DNA of 29,689 nucleotides from Pseudomonadota bacterium. Lineage in GTDB: Bacteria > Pseudomonadota > Alphaproteobacteria > Micavibrionales > UBA2020. The notes under the pieces were generated by a model that was not told the DNA's origin, ran no database searches, and worked only from the letters and a program-made list of their open reading frames with translations. The position numbers were made by a program, and so were the translations under genes. The DNA is taken from assembly GCA_023444705.1 (NCBI GenBank), contig JAEXMB010000048.1:1-29689 (forward strand), in the 5' to 3' direction. This document shows positions 17,677 to 25,743 of this stretch, in pieces (the first letter of the stretch is position 1; every line of letters starts with the position of its first letter).

Positions 17677-18889
17677 ATTTTGTAATCACGCGCTGTCGCA
17701 TGTTTTTGCCGATCTTGGCAACGCACCGCCGTCAAATTCCTACCTGACGGCGCAGGGCCTGCAGGATATGGAGGCTTATTATCCGCTCAAGATCTGGACC
17801 TGCGATAAATGCTTTTTGACGCAGATCGACGAGTTCAAAAGCCATGCCGATATTTTCTCGGCCGATTATGCCTATTTCTCGTCGTTTTCAAGCTCGTGGC
17901 TGGCACACGCCAAGGCCTATGTCGAAAAGATGGCCAGCCGCTTCAATCTTGACAGTAAATCAATGGTGGTCGAGGTCGCATCGAATGACGGCTACTTGTT
18001 GCAATACGTCAAGGAGAAAGGCATTCCTTGCCTCGGCGTAGAACCGACCGCCAGCACCGCCGCCGCCGCGCGCGACAAGGGCATTGACAGCCGCGAGGTC
18101 TTTTTCGGGCGTGAAAGTGCCGAAAAGCTCCGAGCCGAAGGCTTCGCCGCCGACCAGATGGCCGCCAACAACGTTCTGGCGCACGTCCCCGATATCCGTG
18201 ACTTTGTGGCAGGTTTCAAAACATTGCTCAAGCCGCAGGGCGTGGCCACGTTTGAGTTCCCCCATTTGCTGCAACTGGTGCTGCACAACCAGTTCGACAC
18301 CATCTATCACGAGCATTTCTCGTACCTGTCGCTGCTGACGGTTGAAAAAATCTTCGCCCAGGCAGGCTTGCGCGTTTTCGACGTCGAAGAACTGCCCACA
18401 CATGGCGGATCGCTGCGCGTTTACGCCTGCCATGCGGATGCCGCACACACAACGGAACCCGCAGTCGCAACCCTTCTTGCCAAGGAAAAACAGCACGGCA
18501 TGGACGGCATCGCCTTCTATCAGGGCTTTCAGAAGAAGATCGACGATCTGCGTCTGCAATTCCTGTCTTTCCTTGTCGATGCGCGCAAAGCCGGAAAATC
18601 CGTTGCCGCCTATGGGGCTGCAGCCAAGGGCAATACATTGCTCAACTACTGCGGCGTCAAGCAGGGTATGATCGATTTCGTGTGCGACCTGTCGCCGCAC
18701 AAACAAGGCAAATTCCTGCCCGGGAGCCATATTCCCGTCATGGTGCCGGCAGATCTCGACAAAGCCAGGCCGGATTACATCATCATCCTGCCGTGGAATA
18801 TCAGGGCCGAAGTGGTCAAACAACTCGATCACTGCCGCGGCTGGGGCGCGAAATTCGTCGTCGCCGTACCCGGGCTGGAGGTTTTCTGA
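17666..18889 (+). CDS. SAM-dependent sugar C-methyltransferase (NovU/TylC3 type)
   Basis: A 407-aa three-part enzyme. The N-terminal zinc-binding part has CRFC (3-6) and CDKC (46-49), the putative Methyltransf_13 region. The Rossmann part has VVEVASNDGYLL (101-112) for SAM and NNVLAHVPD (168-176). IYHEHFSYLS follows, and the C-terminal Methyltransf_14 part has AAYGAAAKGNTLLNY. These proteins methylate C3 or C5 of 4-ketosugars next to the keto group. Its position after an epimerase and before a reductase copies the noviose logic (NovW, NovU, NovS), here on a CDP carrier. The ATG at 17666 lies 11 nt inside rfbC, with AAGGGG upstream. Confidence 0.9.
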   Translation: MHCRFCNHALSHVFADLGNAPPSNSYLTAQGLQDMEAYYPLKIWTCDKCFLTQIDEFKSHADIFSADYAYFSSFSSSWLAHAKAYVEKMASRFNLDSKSMVVEVASNDGYLLQYVKEKGIPCLGVEPTASTAAAARDKGIDSREVFFGRESAEKLRAEGFAADQMAANNVLAHVPDIRDFVAGFKTLLKPQGVATFEFPHLLQLVLHNQFDTIYHEHFSYLSLLTVEKIFAQAGLRVFDVEELPTHGGSLRVYACHADAAHTTEPAVATLLAKEKQHGMDGIAFYQGFQKKIDDLRLQFLSFLVDARKAGKSVAAYGAAAKGNTLLNYCGVKQGMIDFVCDLSPHKQGKFLPGSHIPVMVPADLDKARPDYIIILPWNIRAEVVKQLDHCRGWGAKFVVAVPGLEVF

Positions 18890-19380
18890 TGCCGCTGGAA
18901 TTCGATCCGCTTGCGCGTATTTCCCCCCTCGCCGACATCGAAGAAAGCGTGCGCGGCACAATCTACCGTGTAGGGGCGCACAGCATGATCGACAGCTTCG
19001 TCAAACTTAAGCCCGTCGGTGGCAATGGCGACATTATCATTGGCGAGCGCACAATGATCAACTCCGGCTGCGTGCTTTATAGTGGTAACGGCATCGTCAT
19101 GGGCAATAACGTGGCGGTAGCCGCCAATTGCGTCTTTGCCCCCGTCAATCACGCCTATGCTGATAAAAACAAGCTGATCGCGGAACAACGCTTTCTGCCC
19201 AGCAAAGGCGGCATCGTTATCGAAGACGATGTCTGGATCGGAGCCAGTTGCGTCATTCTTGACGGCGCCGTCCTGCGCCGCGGCTGCGTGATCGGCGCCA
19301 TGTCGCTGGTGCGTGGCGAGGTCGAACCCTATAGCATCAACGCCGGCAACCCCCTTGTAAAAAAGGGCATGCGCCAGTGA
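18889..19380 (+). CDS. LbH-type acyltransferase
   Basis: A 163-aa hexapeptide-repeat protein (IIIGERTMI, IVMGNNVAV, IVIEDDVWIGA, GCVIGAMSLV) ending in NAGNPLVKKG, close to the NxGNPA terminus of O-acetyltransferases. FAPVNHAYAD holds the probable catalytic His of the family. The ATG overlaps the methyltransferase stop (TGATG) and the stop overlaps the next GTG. It may acetylate the CDP-sugar, or the glycan after transfer. Donor and acceptor are not readable. Confidence 0.82.
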   Translation: MPLEFDPLARISPLADIEESVRGTIYRVGAHSMIDSFVKLKPVGGNGDIIIGERTMINSGCVLYSGNGIVMGNNVAVAANCVFAPVNHAYADKNKLIAEQRFLPSKGGIVIEDDVWIGASCVILDGAVLRRGCVIGAMSLVRGEVEPYSINAGNPLVKKGMRQ

Positions 19381-20186
19381 GCATCTTTACCGTCTTTGGC
19401 GGCAGTGGATTTATCGGCAGGAACCTTGTCGAAGCCCTGCGCCGTGATGGCCATGACGTCACCGCCATCGGGCGCGACATCGACTTTTCCTCCAGACGCC
19501 ATCTGGGGCGCGTCATCTATGCCGCAGGCGCTACCGGCGGGGCCGCCACCTGCCCTATCGCCATGCTTGATGTGCATGCGACGCTGCTTGAAAAAGTGAT
19601 CCATCACTTTGATTTTGATTCATTTGTCTATCTGTCATCGACACGTGTTTACGGCCTTGAAGGGCAATCGCCGTCCACGCACGAGGACAGCCGTTTGTCT
19701 TGCTCGGCAGATGCCGCTGACTGGTTCGCGCTGACCAAACTCTGTGGCGAGTCCCTGTGCGTGAACAGCAAGAAACCCGGCGTTTCGGTCGCGCGCCTGG
19801 CCAACATCTATGGCGCTGATCAGCATCCCAGCACGTTTCTTGCCGCAGTCCGGCGCGATTGTCTTGAACGCGGCGGCACCACCATCAACGAAACACCCGC
19901 GTCATGTAAAGACTATCTAAGCATCGATGATGCGGTGCGCTACCTCTGTGGCCTTGCCGCCAGCGGTACCGGGGGCATCTATAACATCGCCAGCGGCACA
20001 ACTTTCAGCCACCAGCAACTGGCGCAGGACCTGACAATGCTTGGCTTCAAGATCGATTTTACCCCCCAAGCTTTGCAGCGCCGCTTTCCGCCCGTGGATG
20101 TCGCCAAGATAAGCCACCTGTTCGGCCCGCCCCTGCGCAACCTGCGCTCTGATTTACCTGTTATCTTTCAAAGCCACTATAATTAA
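19377..20186 (+). CDS. extended SDR, putative 4-ketoreductase/epimerase with Phe in place of catalytic Tyr
   Basis: A 269-aa NAD(P)-dependent epimerase/dehydratase-like protein. It has FGGSGFIG at 7-14, LSSTRVYG at 86-93 and a C-terminal half typical of sugar-nucleotide SDRs (YNIASGTTFSHQQLAQ). In the expected YxxxK motif the sequence reads FALTK, with Phe117 and Lys121. The codon is TTC, so the usual catalytic Tyr is missing. It starts with GTG overlapping the preceding stop. Context suggests reduction of a CDP-4-keto-C-methyl-6-deoxyhexose. The missing Tyr leaves open an altered mechanism or a non-redox role. No rho-independent terminator follows. Confidence 0.82.
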   Translation: MSIFTVFGGSGFIGRNLVEALRRDGHDVTAIGRDIDFSSRRHLGRVIYAAGATGGAATCPIAMLDVHATLLEKVIHHFDFDSFVYLSSTRVYGLEGQSPSTHEDSRLSCSADAADWFALTKLCGESLCVNSKKPGVSVARLANIYGADQHPSTFLAAVRRDCLERGGTTINETPASCKDYLSIDDAVRYLCGLAASGTGGIYNIASGTTFSHQQLAQDLTMLGFKIDFTPQALQRRFPPVDVAKISHLFGPPLRNLRSDLPVIFQSHYN

Positions 20187-20239
20187 TATTAAAGTAAAAA
20201 AAACTCTCACTATTTGCTATAGATTATCGATATAAGATC

Positions 20240-20245
20240 TATAAT
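20240..20245 (+). promoter_or_regulatory. candidate -10 element for the GT9 gene
   Basis: A perfect TATAAT lies in an 81-bp AT-rich gap, 23 nt before the ATG at 20268. The best upstream partner is TTGCTA (20214-20219), but the 20-bp spacing is too long for a strong promoter. The rest of the gap shows nothing else. Confidence 0.35.
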
Positions 20246-20267
20246 GTAAAATTCAGTGCCTTTAGCC

Positions 20268-21158
20268 ATGCAAGAACAAAGCATTCTCGTAATTAAACTC
20301 GGCGCCTTTGGCGACTTCTGCCTTGCACTTGGCAGGTTCGAGCGTATTCGCAGGCATCACCCTGATGCACACATTACATTAATGACGACTGCCCCCTTCA
20401 AAGACATGGCTCTAAAAAGCCCCTATTTTGATGATGTTCGTACAATCGCGCGCTGGAGTACTTTCGCTTTCGGCCCTTGGATACGCTATTTGCGCAGTGT
20501 ATGGCGCGCACCTTATGATGTCGTCTACGACCTGCAAAGCAATGACCGCACACGCATCCTGCGCACACTGTCTCCGCCATCAATGCGCCGGGGATGGCTT
20601 GACATTCGTAAAGCCACTGATACAGATGCACCCGCAGAACTTTCTGGCCTGCTTTATGCAGGCCCACCCGAAGATTTTTCATGGCTGACACGAGATGCTA
20701 CTGTTTCCCTTCCAGCAAGTGCCTACGTCCTCCTTGTCCCCGGCAGCGCACCGCAACACCCGGCCAAGCGCTGGCCGGCGACGCATTATGCCGGGCTGGC
20801 GCAACGGCTGGTCGCACACGGATTGACGCCTGTACTGCTGGGCACAGCTGCAGAAGCACAGGCAACGGCGGTGATCGCACATGCCTGCCCACAGGCGATT
20901 GACCTCACCGCCCGCACTGACTTTGCCGATATCGCAGCTCTCGCCCAGCATGCCGTGGCCGCCGTCGGCAACGATACGGGGCCGATGCATCTGATCTCGC
21001 TCTGCGGTTGCCCTGTTGTATCGCTGTTCTCGTGCGCGTCCGACCCGGCGAAATCAGCACCGCGTGGTAAAACCGTCAAGGTTTTGCGCGCCGATGATCT
21101 GGCCGATGTCAGCGTCGATGCTGTTGATGCCGCCGTGCAGGATATCGCGAAAGCTTAA
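20268..21158 (+). CDS. family 9 glycosyltransferase (heptosyltransferase-like)
   Basis: A 296-aa GT-B enzyme with the GT9 opening ILVIKLGAFGDFCLALG, the middle PGSAPQHPAKRWP, and GNDTGPMHLIS in the donor-binding domain. These are the standard ADP-heptose:LPS heptosyltransferase-family motifs. I chose the ATG at 20268; a GTG at 20256 would add four residues, and neither has a clear ribosome site. It is separated from the CDP-sugar genes by a short AT-rich gap. It may act in LPS core or O-antigen assembly; donor identity cannot be told from the family. Its 3' end overlaps the convergent pirin gene by 4 nt. Confidence 0.87.
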   Translation: MQEQSILVIKLGAFGDFCLALGRFERIRRHHPDAHITLMTTAPFKDMALKSPYFDDVRTIARWSTFAFGPWIRYLRSVWRAPYDVVYDLQSNDRTRILRTLSPPSMRRGWLDIRKATDTDAPAELSGLLYAGPPEDFSWLTRDATVSLPASAYVLLVPGSAPQHPAKRWPATHYAGLAQRLVAHGLTPVLLGTAAEAQATAVIAHACPQAIDLTARTDFADIAALAQHAVAAVGNDTGPMHLISLCGCPVVSLFSCASDPAKSAPRGKTVKVLRADDLADVSVDAVDAAVQDIAKA

Positions 21159-22081
21159 TCTTTAGCGCCGGCGATCGGCGCCAGTCTGGGCTGTCCGGGC
21201 AGCGGGATATATTCCGCTTCGTCGCCTGTCACCTCGGCGAAGGTGCGCGCCTGCCAGCGCTCCGCCGCATCGCTGATCTTGTCGCGGCGCGAGGAGACGA
21301 AATTCCACCAGATATAGCGCGGCCCATCCATAACGGCGCCGCCCAATACCATCAAGCGCACGGGCGACAGGGCCTTGATCGTCGCGCTCTTGCCCGGTGC
21401 CAGCACCAGCATCTGGTGCGGCGCATAAGCCGTACCGCCGATTTCGATTTCGCCCGACAGCACATAGATCGCACGTTCCTCGACCTCTTTGGGCACCGGC
21501 AATTGCGCGCCTGCCTGCAAGACGACATCGGCATAGAGCGTGTCCCACTGCGTCTGTACGGGGGATGACAGGCCATAATGCCCCTGCCCCATGACAAGAC
21601 GCAGCAAAATCCCCTCACTGTCCATGACAGGCAGCGCCGCTTTGCCGTGATGAATGAAAGCTGCAGGCTTATCCTCGTCGGCATAGGGCTGAGCAACCCA
21701 GCTTTGCACGCCGGCAAGACGGTGGGGATGCGCGCGCTCGGCCGTCCCCGTGCGTTCGCTATGGGCGATACCACTACCCGCATGCATCAGATTGACGTCG
21801 CCCGGGGTAATGGTCTGAAACGTCCCCAGAGAGTCGCGGTGATCCATGGCGCCGTCGAACAGATAAGTCACCGTCGACAGTCCGATATGCGGATGCGGCC
21901 GCACGTCCACGCCCTGCCCGCTGAGAAACTCGCCGGGGCCCATTTCATCCCAGAAGATAAACGGACCAACCATGCGCTTGTCACGAAAAGGGAGTGCGCG
22001 CAAAACCTCGAACCCGCCGATGTCGCTGGCACGGGGAATAATCGTCATTTCCACGGCGGCGTTGCCGGGCAGCATGGTCAT
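21155..22081 (-). CDS. pirin family protein
   Basis: A 308-aa bicupin. The N-terminal cupin has the full pirin metal set: His63 and His65 in RPHPHIG, and His107 and Glu109 in GIAHSER. The C-terminal cupin has VLSGEIEIGG and ends in IWWNFVSSRRDKI, the usual pirin C-terminal motif. Some pirins act as quercetinases or redox-linked regulators; here function is not determined. GGAGGA six nt before the ATG fixes the start at 22081. It is co-directional with, and 21 nt behind, the small gene at 22103-22363, so both are probably one transcript. Confidence 0.94.
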   Translation of the reverse strand: MTMLPGNAAVEMTIIPRASDIGGFEVLRALPFRDKRMVGPFIFWDEMGPGEFLSGQGVDVRPHPHIGLSTVTYLFDGAMDHRDSLGTFQTITPGDVNLMHAGSGIAHSERTGTAERAHPHRLAGVQSWVAQPYADEDKPAAFIHHGKAALPVMDSEGILLRLVMGQGHYGLSSPVQTQWDTLYADVVLQAGAQLPVPKEVEERAIYVLSGEIEIGGTAYAPHQMLVLAPGKSATIKALSPVRLMVLGGAVMDGPRYIWWNFVSSRRDKISDAAERWQARTFAEVTGDEAEYIPLPGQPRLAPIAGAKD

Positions 22082-22102
22082 GGCGCGTCCTCCGCTTTTG
22101 TC

Positions 22103-22363
22103 TCAGCGATCTTCCAGCAAGGCGATGGCCTGTTCGACCAGCACATTCACCTGACCGGACCAGCCGGATGCCGTGACTTTCTCAAGCCCCGCGATATCAA
22201 GTGCCGGCTGGCGCGCCGCCCCCTTGCCGATCGTCTGCCAGCTGACCACCAGCCCCGATACGTGTTGCGCGCTTTGCCTGGCGCGGTCAATCTGCCACTC
22301 CTGCGCGCTGGCGCGCGGACGGGCGGTAAGGGAAGCATCCTGTTTTCTGGCAGTTACGGACAT
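22103..22363 (-). CDS. small hypothetical protein, upstream partner of pirin
   Basis: An 86-aa protein with no recognised family. It is soluble, with a basic Ser/Thr/Ala-rich N-terminus and a C-terminal half with WQTIGKG and VNVLVEQAIALLEDR, which looks helical. The frame is open 13 codons further upstream, but the ATG at 22363 has AGGAGA six nt before it and is the likely start. It is the first gene of a two-gene minus-strand transcript with the pirin. Existence is supported by the ribosome site and tight spacing. Confidence 0.6.
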   Translation of the reverse strand: MSVTARKQDASLTARPRASAQEWQIDRARQSAQHVSGLVVSWQTIGKGAARQPALDIAGLEKVTASGWSGQVNVLVEQAIALLEDR

Positions 22364-22422
22364 AGTGGCTCTCCTGTCTGGTAGCGACCGCACAGGACAC
22401 ACCCCGGGCCGGTCTGGCTATA

Positions 22423-22440
22423 CGCATGGCAGGCCATGCG
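22423..22440. other. perfect inverted repeat upstream of the pirin transcript
   Basis: CGCATGG and CCATGCG form a 7-bp perfect inverted repeat with a 4-nt centre, 60 bp upstream of the start at 22363. It could be an operator for the minus-strand pair or a small hairpin. There is no T-tract on either side. Confidence 0.35.
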
Positions 22441-22485
22441 AAACGATAAAATCTTGTCTTGGAAAAAGGAAACCCGATGGGCGGG

Positions 22486-22743
22486 TCAGGCAGTCTTGCG
22501 GCGGGTGATCAACGCATTCGAAGATGCGAAAGACTGACGACAGCGCCGCGCCCGTTCACACAATGAACGGGGCACATCGAAGGGCAATGCTGAAAATACG
22601 TCGTCTGCATGTTTAAAAGCGTAGGTGAGAATCATCAGCCTGTCAAACGTGAACAGCGGCAGGATGAAATTTAATTGCACATCCCGCCGCACACAAAACC
22701 GCGCCCGCGCGTCAAGAAAAAACCATTTATTTTCAATAGGCAT
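22486..22743 (-). CDS. possible small protein, unrecognised
   Basis: An open frame of 85 codons from the ATG at 22743 in a 519-bp stretch (22364-22882) without any sure gene. The peptide has a hydrophobic middle (NFILPLFTFDRLMILTY) and an Arg-rich C-terminus. The ribosome site is weak (GACGGT). The DNA beneath it is rich in inverted repeats, so it may be non-coding. Apart from this frame, the stretch holds the inverted repeat at 22423-22440 and the upstream region of the pilin operon. Confidence 0.3.
   Translation of the reverse strand: MPIENKWFFLDARARFCVRRDVQLNFILPLFTFDRLMILTYAFKHADDVFSALPFDVPRSLCERARRCRQSFASSNALITRRKTA
22551..22571. other. 8-bp inverted repeat CCCGTTCA / TGAACGGG
   Basis: A perfect 8-bp stem with loop CACAA. 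Just upstream, CAGTCTT (22491-22497) and AAGACTG (22530-22536) form another 7-bp pair enclosing a nested GCAT...ATGC. The cluster suggests RNA structure or a protein site; no known RNA family is recognised. Confidence 0.35.
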
Positions 22744-22826
22744 AGCGACCGTCACGCACAGCAACCCCACGCCTGTGCTAGACTATATAAATAGGCAGGC
22801 TGTCTTAACAAAAATTTAGTCATATT

Positions 22827-22861
22827 TGATTAAAATATAATCATTCTACTATTGTGTAGAA
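22827..22861 (+). promoter_or_regulatory. candidate promoter with two inverted repeats upstream of the pilin operon
   Basis: A perfect TATAAT at 22836-22841 is overlapped by the inverted repeat TGATTA-N5-TAATCA (22827-22843). A second inverted repeat, TTCTAC-N6-GTAGAA (22844-22861), lies at the expected start site. The -35 is not clear, which would fit an activated promoter. The first gene starts at 22883. Confidence 0.5.
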
Positions 22862-22882
22862 GTGTGTTCAGGGGTGAACATC

Positions 22883-24454
22883 ATGGTCCGCAACATCGCT
22901 TTGAGCGCCCTCGTATGGTGCGCGCTGGTTTTGTCAGCGGCACCCGTTTTTGCGGCTGAAGATATCGAGCATTACAGCGGCACATCCCCCTATAACATCG
23001 ATGAATATTCGCGCGCGGGCACCAGCATCGCGCTGACCTTTACCGGCCCCAACAACGGCAATGCCACGGCGGTCCTGAATTGCGGCGGCCCTTCCACCAC
23101 GCAGTGGACGCCGGTTGAAGTCAGCGGCGTGTGCTACAATCAAGATTTCTGCTACAAAGTCCCCACCGACAGCGTCGACACCATCAAGGAAACCACGCTT
23201 GCCGGCAAGACCATCACCGGCCAGACCATTGTCCCCGATACCGAGGGCAAGGTCACCGAACTGTGCTACAACGTCACCAAGCTCGCGGAACTGTCGGATG
23301 TCAGCGCCAATACCTATTCGAAATGCGTTGGCTCCGCCGTCAAGAAGATGAAGGGCGCGGACGGCTCTGACGTCAAGCGTCACTGCATCCACAACTATGT
23401 GGGTTCTGATGATGGCATTGTCGGCGTTGATACAGATCCCGATAAAAACGATGATATGTTCCGCATCAAAGGCAGCGGTGTTGCCGCCTTCTTGGAATAC
23501 GTCGACCGCGGCAGCGAACTCGACAACCGTCGCATGAACTGGTTCGAGCGCAGTGGCGGGGGTGAAGCCATCATGATGCCGACAGGCCCGCACAGCGGCC
23601 CCAGCCAGTACAAGGATTATGACCGCTTCCTCGCCCGCGCGCCCGGTGGCATCAAAATCGAACCCGGCTGCTATCCCGCCAATATCACCATGTGCAGTGG
23701 CAGCGCGCCGCCGCCCGTCGCCCCGCCCGCACCGGGCATTTGTGGTGCCGCTAACGGCAAAAAATTCGCCAAGATCGACGACATTCCTTCGGGCAACCGC
23801 TGCTATCTTGGCGACGCCACAGCGATTGCCGAAAATGACGACAGTTTCACGTGGTCGTGCCTTGGCACACCGCATAGCGAGCCTGCCGATCATTGCAGCG
23901 CCGCCAAGCAAACCGACACGCCGATCGTCACCGATGATCCGCCGCCCCCCGGCGAAACCGATCCGCCGACAACGACCTGCTTCTTTCAGGTTTCCGGCAC
24001 GCTGATCAGCGATGTGTCCGATGAATCCAACTGGTCGCAAATCGGCAAGACCGACAAATACAGCAACCTTGTAGGGGCTGGTGAATATCCCAAGGCCGAT
24101 CCCTTTGCCCGCGCTGATGCCAGCTCTTTTGACGGCATCGCGCTTGGCAGGGACACGCGCGTGATTATCTATTCCGGCGCCAACTTTACCGGCAGCGTGC
24201 TGTTTGACGGCCACGGCCCGCTGATCCTCAACAACAATTACTACGGCCTGCCTGATACATGGATGACGGCCACCCTGCCCGGCGAATTCAACGAGCTGTT
24301 CCCGCCCAGCGCGCGCAAATGGAGCGACGGCGGCCAGGATATGTGGACATGGGGCGGCGATTCAGGCGAGCGTGCCTTTGCCGAAGGCCGGATCGACTTC
24401 CTCAACGTCAAGCTCGACACACCGACAACCAGTGTGAAGGTCACATGCGATTAG
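22883..24454 (+). CDS. secreted Cys-containing surface protein, first gene of the prepilin operon
   Basis: A 523-aa protein with a clear Sec signal peptide (MVRN..., hydrophobic core ALVWCALVLSAA, cleavage after PVFA at residue 24). The first 270 mature residues hold several Cys and are of no known family. Next come a Pro-rich linker (APPPVAPPAP) and a small module from ICGAANGKKF to DHCSAAK with a W-x-C core, seen in many surface proteins. A second Pro/Asp linker follows. The C-terminal domain has TRVIIYSGANFTGSVLFDG, reminiscent of a beta/gamma-crystallin strand pattern, and ends SVKVTCD. The start at 22883 is chosen for AGGGG upstream and the signal peptide; a GTG at 22862 is in frame. It overlaps the first prepilin by 10 nt. 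Confidence 0.8.
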   Translation: MVRNIALSALVWCALVLSAAPVFAAEDIEHYSGTSPYNIDEYSRAGTSIALTFTGPNNGNATAVLNCGGPSTTQWTPVEVSGVCYNQDFCYKVPTDSVDTIKETTLAGKTITGQTIVPDTEGKVTELCYNVTKLAELSDVSANTYSKCVGSAVKKMKGADGSDVKRHCIHNYVGSDDGIVGVDTDPDKNDDMFRIKGSGVAAFLEYVDRGSELDNRRMNWFERSGGGEAIMMPTGPHSGPSQYKDYDRFLARAPGGIKIEPGCYPANITMCSGSAPPPVAPPAPGICGAANGKKFAKIDDIPSGNRCYLGDATAIAENDDSFTWSCLGTPHSEPADHCSAAKQTDTPIVTDDPPPPGETDPPTTTCFFQVSGTLISDVSDESNWSQIGKTDKYSNLVGAGEYPKADPFARADASSFDGIALGRDTRVIIYSGANFTGSVLFDGHGPLILNNNYYGLPDTWMTATLPGEFNELFPPSARKWSDGGQDMWTWGGDSGERAFAEGRIDFLNVKLDTPTTSVKVTCD

Positions 24455-25731
24455 AAAAAATGAAATCGCCTTCTGCAGCAACAAGCGGGCACGTTCGCCA
24501 GCGCGGCTTTACGCTGATCGAACTGACGATCGCGTTGACAATCACCGGCATCATCATGGCGGGCCTGTTTGGCGCGATGAAGCAAAACGGCGAGGTGCGC
24601 AACGCGCGCATGTCGGCAACGTTTGACACTCTTTTGCTCGGCATGGCCGAATTCTACCGCATCTACGGCTATTACCCCTGCCCGGCCAACCCAACGCTCA
24701 AGCAGGGCGATGCGAACTATGGCCAGCCCAATGTCGATGGCACGGGCGCATGCCTGCCCGCCAATCCTTCTTTTACAACGGTCGGTGAAGGTGGCGGCAC
24801 CGTCATTATCGGCGCCGTGCCGACGCGCGCGCTCAACCGCGCCCTTGGGTGCGAACATATGGATGAAGACGAACTGGCTGCCATGCCCGACAACTTGCGC
24901 CAGGTTTTTCAAAACGGCCTGAATACCGCGCGTCAGGTATTCTTTGGCAGCGCAACCCAGTATGACGACTACTCCAAGTTCAACGACGATCTCAAGGGCA
25001 CGAACTATACCGAAACCAGCCGCAAATGCGTGCCGGACAGCCTGATGGCCGATGTCTATCAAAACAAGATCACCTATGCAGTCAACCTTGATGCCACGCG
25101 TCTGCAAGTAGAGCGGCCCGATGGCAATATCGTCGTGGTCAACCGCTTCAACCAGCCTGTCACCAAAGATAAGCTTAATTTCGTTCTGGTCAGCCACGGC
25201 AAGGACGGCAAAGGCGCCTATCCGGCCAATGGATCGACCACCCCCTTTGCCTGCGGCGGCGGTGGATCGCTTGATGATGAAAACTGCAATAACAATGCGC
25301 GTTTCCGTGCCATGCCGATCTCGCCCATGCCGGACCGCTATGCCGCCAATAACTATGATGACCGCATCGAATACTCGCTGACCGGCTATCTGCGCGAACG
25401 CGATATGTGGCGCTGGGCCGAGGGCAGCAGCGTCAATAGCCGCAACCTCGTTTTTGAAGGCAAGCCCGGCCAGCCCCTGACAATCGGCATTCCGCAAACG
25501 GCCCCGCCTGCGGACGAAAAAATCGGCGTCTATGGCGGCAACATGCAGGTCGACGGCAATATGGTCGCCAAGGGTGCGCTGGCTGCCCCCATTTCCGACA
25601 TCGTCGCCGACCAGACGGTCAAGGCCAACCAGAACATCGTTGTCGATAATGATGATGGCACGTCCGCCACTGCCGTCGCGCCGAAATTCTGTTATGATCC
25701 ACCCCTGACATCAGCATGCTCCGGCCCCTAG
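24445..25731 (+). CDS. prepilin-like protein 1 of 3
   Basis: A 428-aa protein with a type IV prepilin N-terminus: basic leader, cleavage site Gly21|Phe22, FTLIEL with Glu26 (+5), and hydrophobic helix to about 44. Shared with the two following genes are YYPCPAN (77-82), NKITYAV (207-213), VSHGKDGKGAY (249-259) and YDDRIEYSL (304-312). It carries a long insert with several Cys between these blocks. The C-terminal 80 residues (EKIGVYGGNMQVDG onward) look like short beta repeats. AAGG four nt before the ATG at 24445 supports the start. Probably processed by a prepilin peptidase encoded elsewhere and displayed as a minor pilin or pseudopilin. Confidence 0.85.
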   Translation: MRLEKMKSPSAATSGHVRQRGFTLIELTIALTITGIIMAGLFGAMKQNGEVRNARMSATFDTLLLGMAEFYRIYGYYPCPANPTLKQGDANYGQPNVDGTGACLPANPSFTTVGEGGGTVIIGAVPTRALNRALGCEHMDEDELAAMPDNLRQVFQNGLNTARQVFFGSATQYDDYSKFNDDLKGTNYTETSRKCVPDSLMADVYQNKITYAVNLDATRLQVERPDGNIVVVNRFNQPVTKDKLNFVLVSHGKDGKGAYPANGSTTPFACGGGGSLDDENCNNNARFRAMPISPMPDRYAANNYDDRIEYSLTGYLRERDMWRWAEGSSVNSRNLVFEGKPGQPLTIGIPQTAPPADEKIGVYGGNMQVDGNMVAKGALAAPISDIVADQTVKANQNIVVDNDDGTSATAVAPKFCYDPPLTSACSGP

Positions 25732-25743
25732 GTGTTGAACGCC

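Noticed and set aside
22934..24214. 426-codon open frame on the minus strand opposite the secreted protein
   Set aside because: It is the antisense of a gene with a signal peptide and good context; the peptide is Gly/Ala/Arg-rich without motifs, and no ribosome site is seen. Typical of GC-rich DNA.
24451..25497. 348-codon minus-strand frame opposite prepilin 1
   Set aside because: No motif and no start signal; the plus strand has a clear prepilin leader and conserved core.
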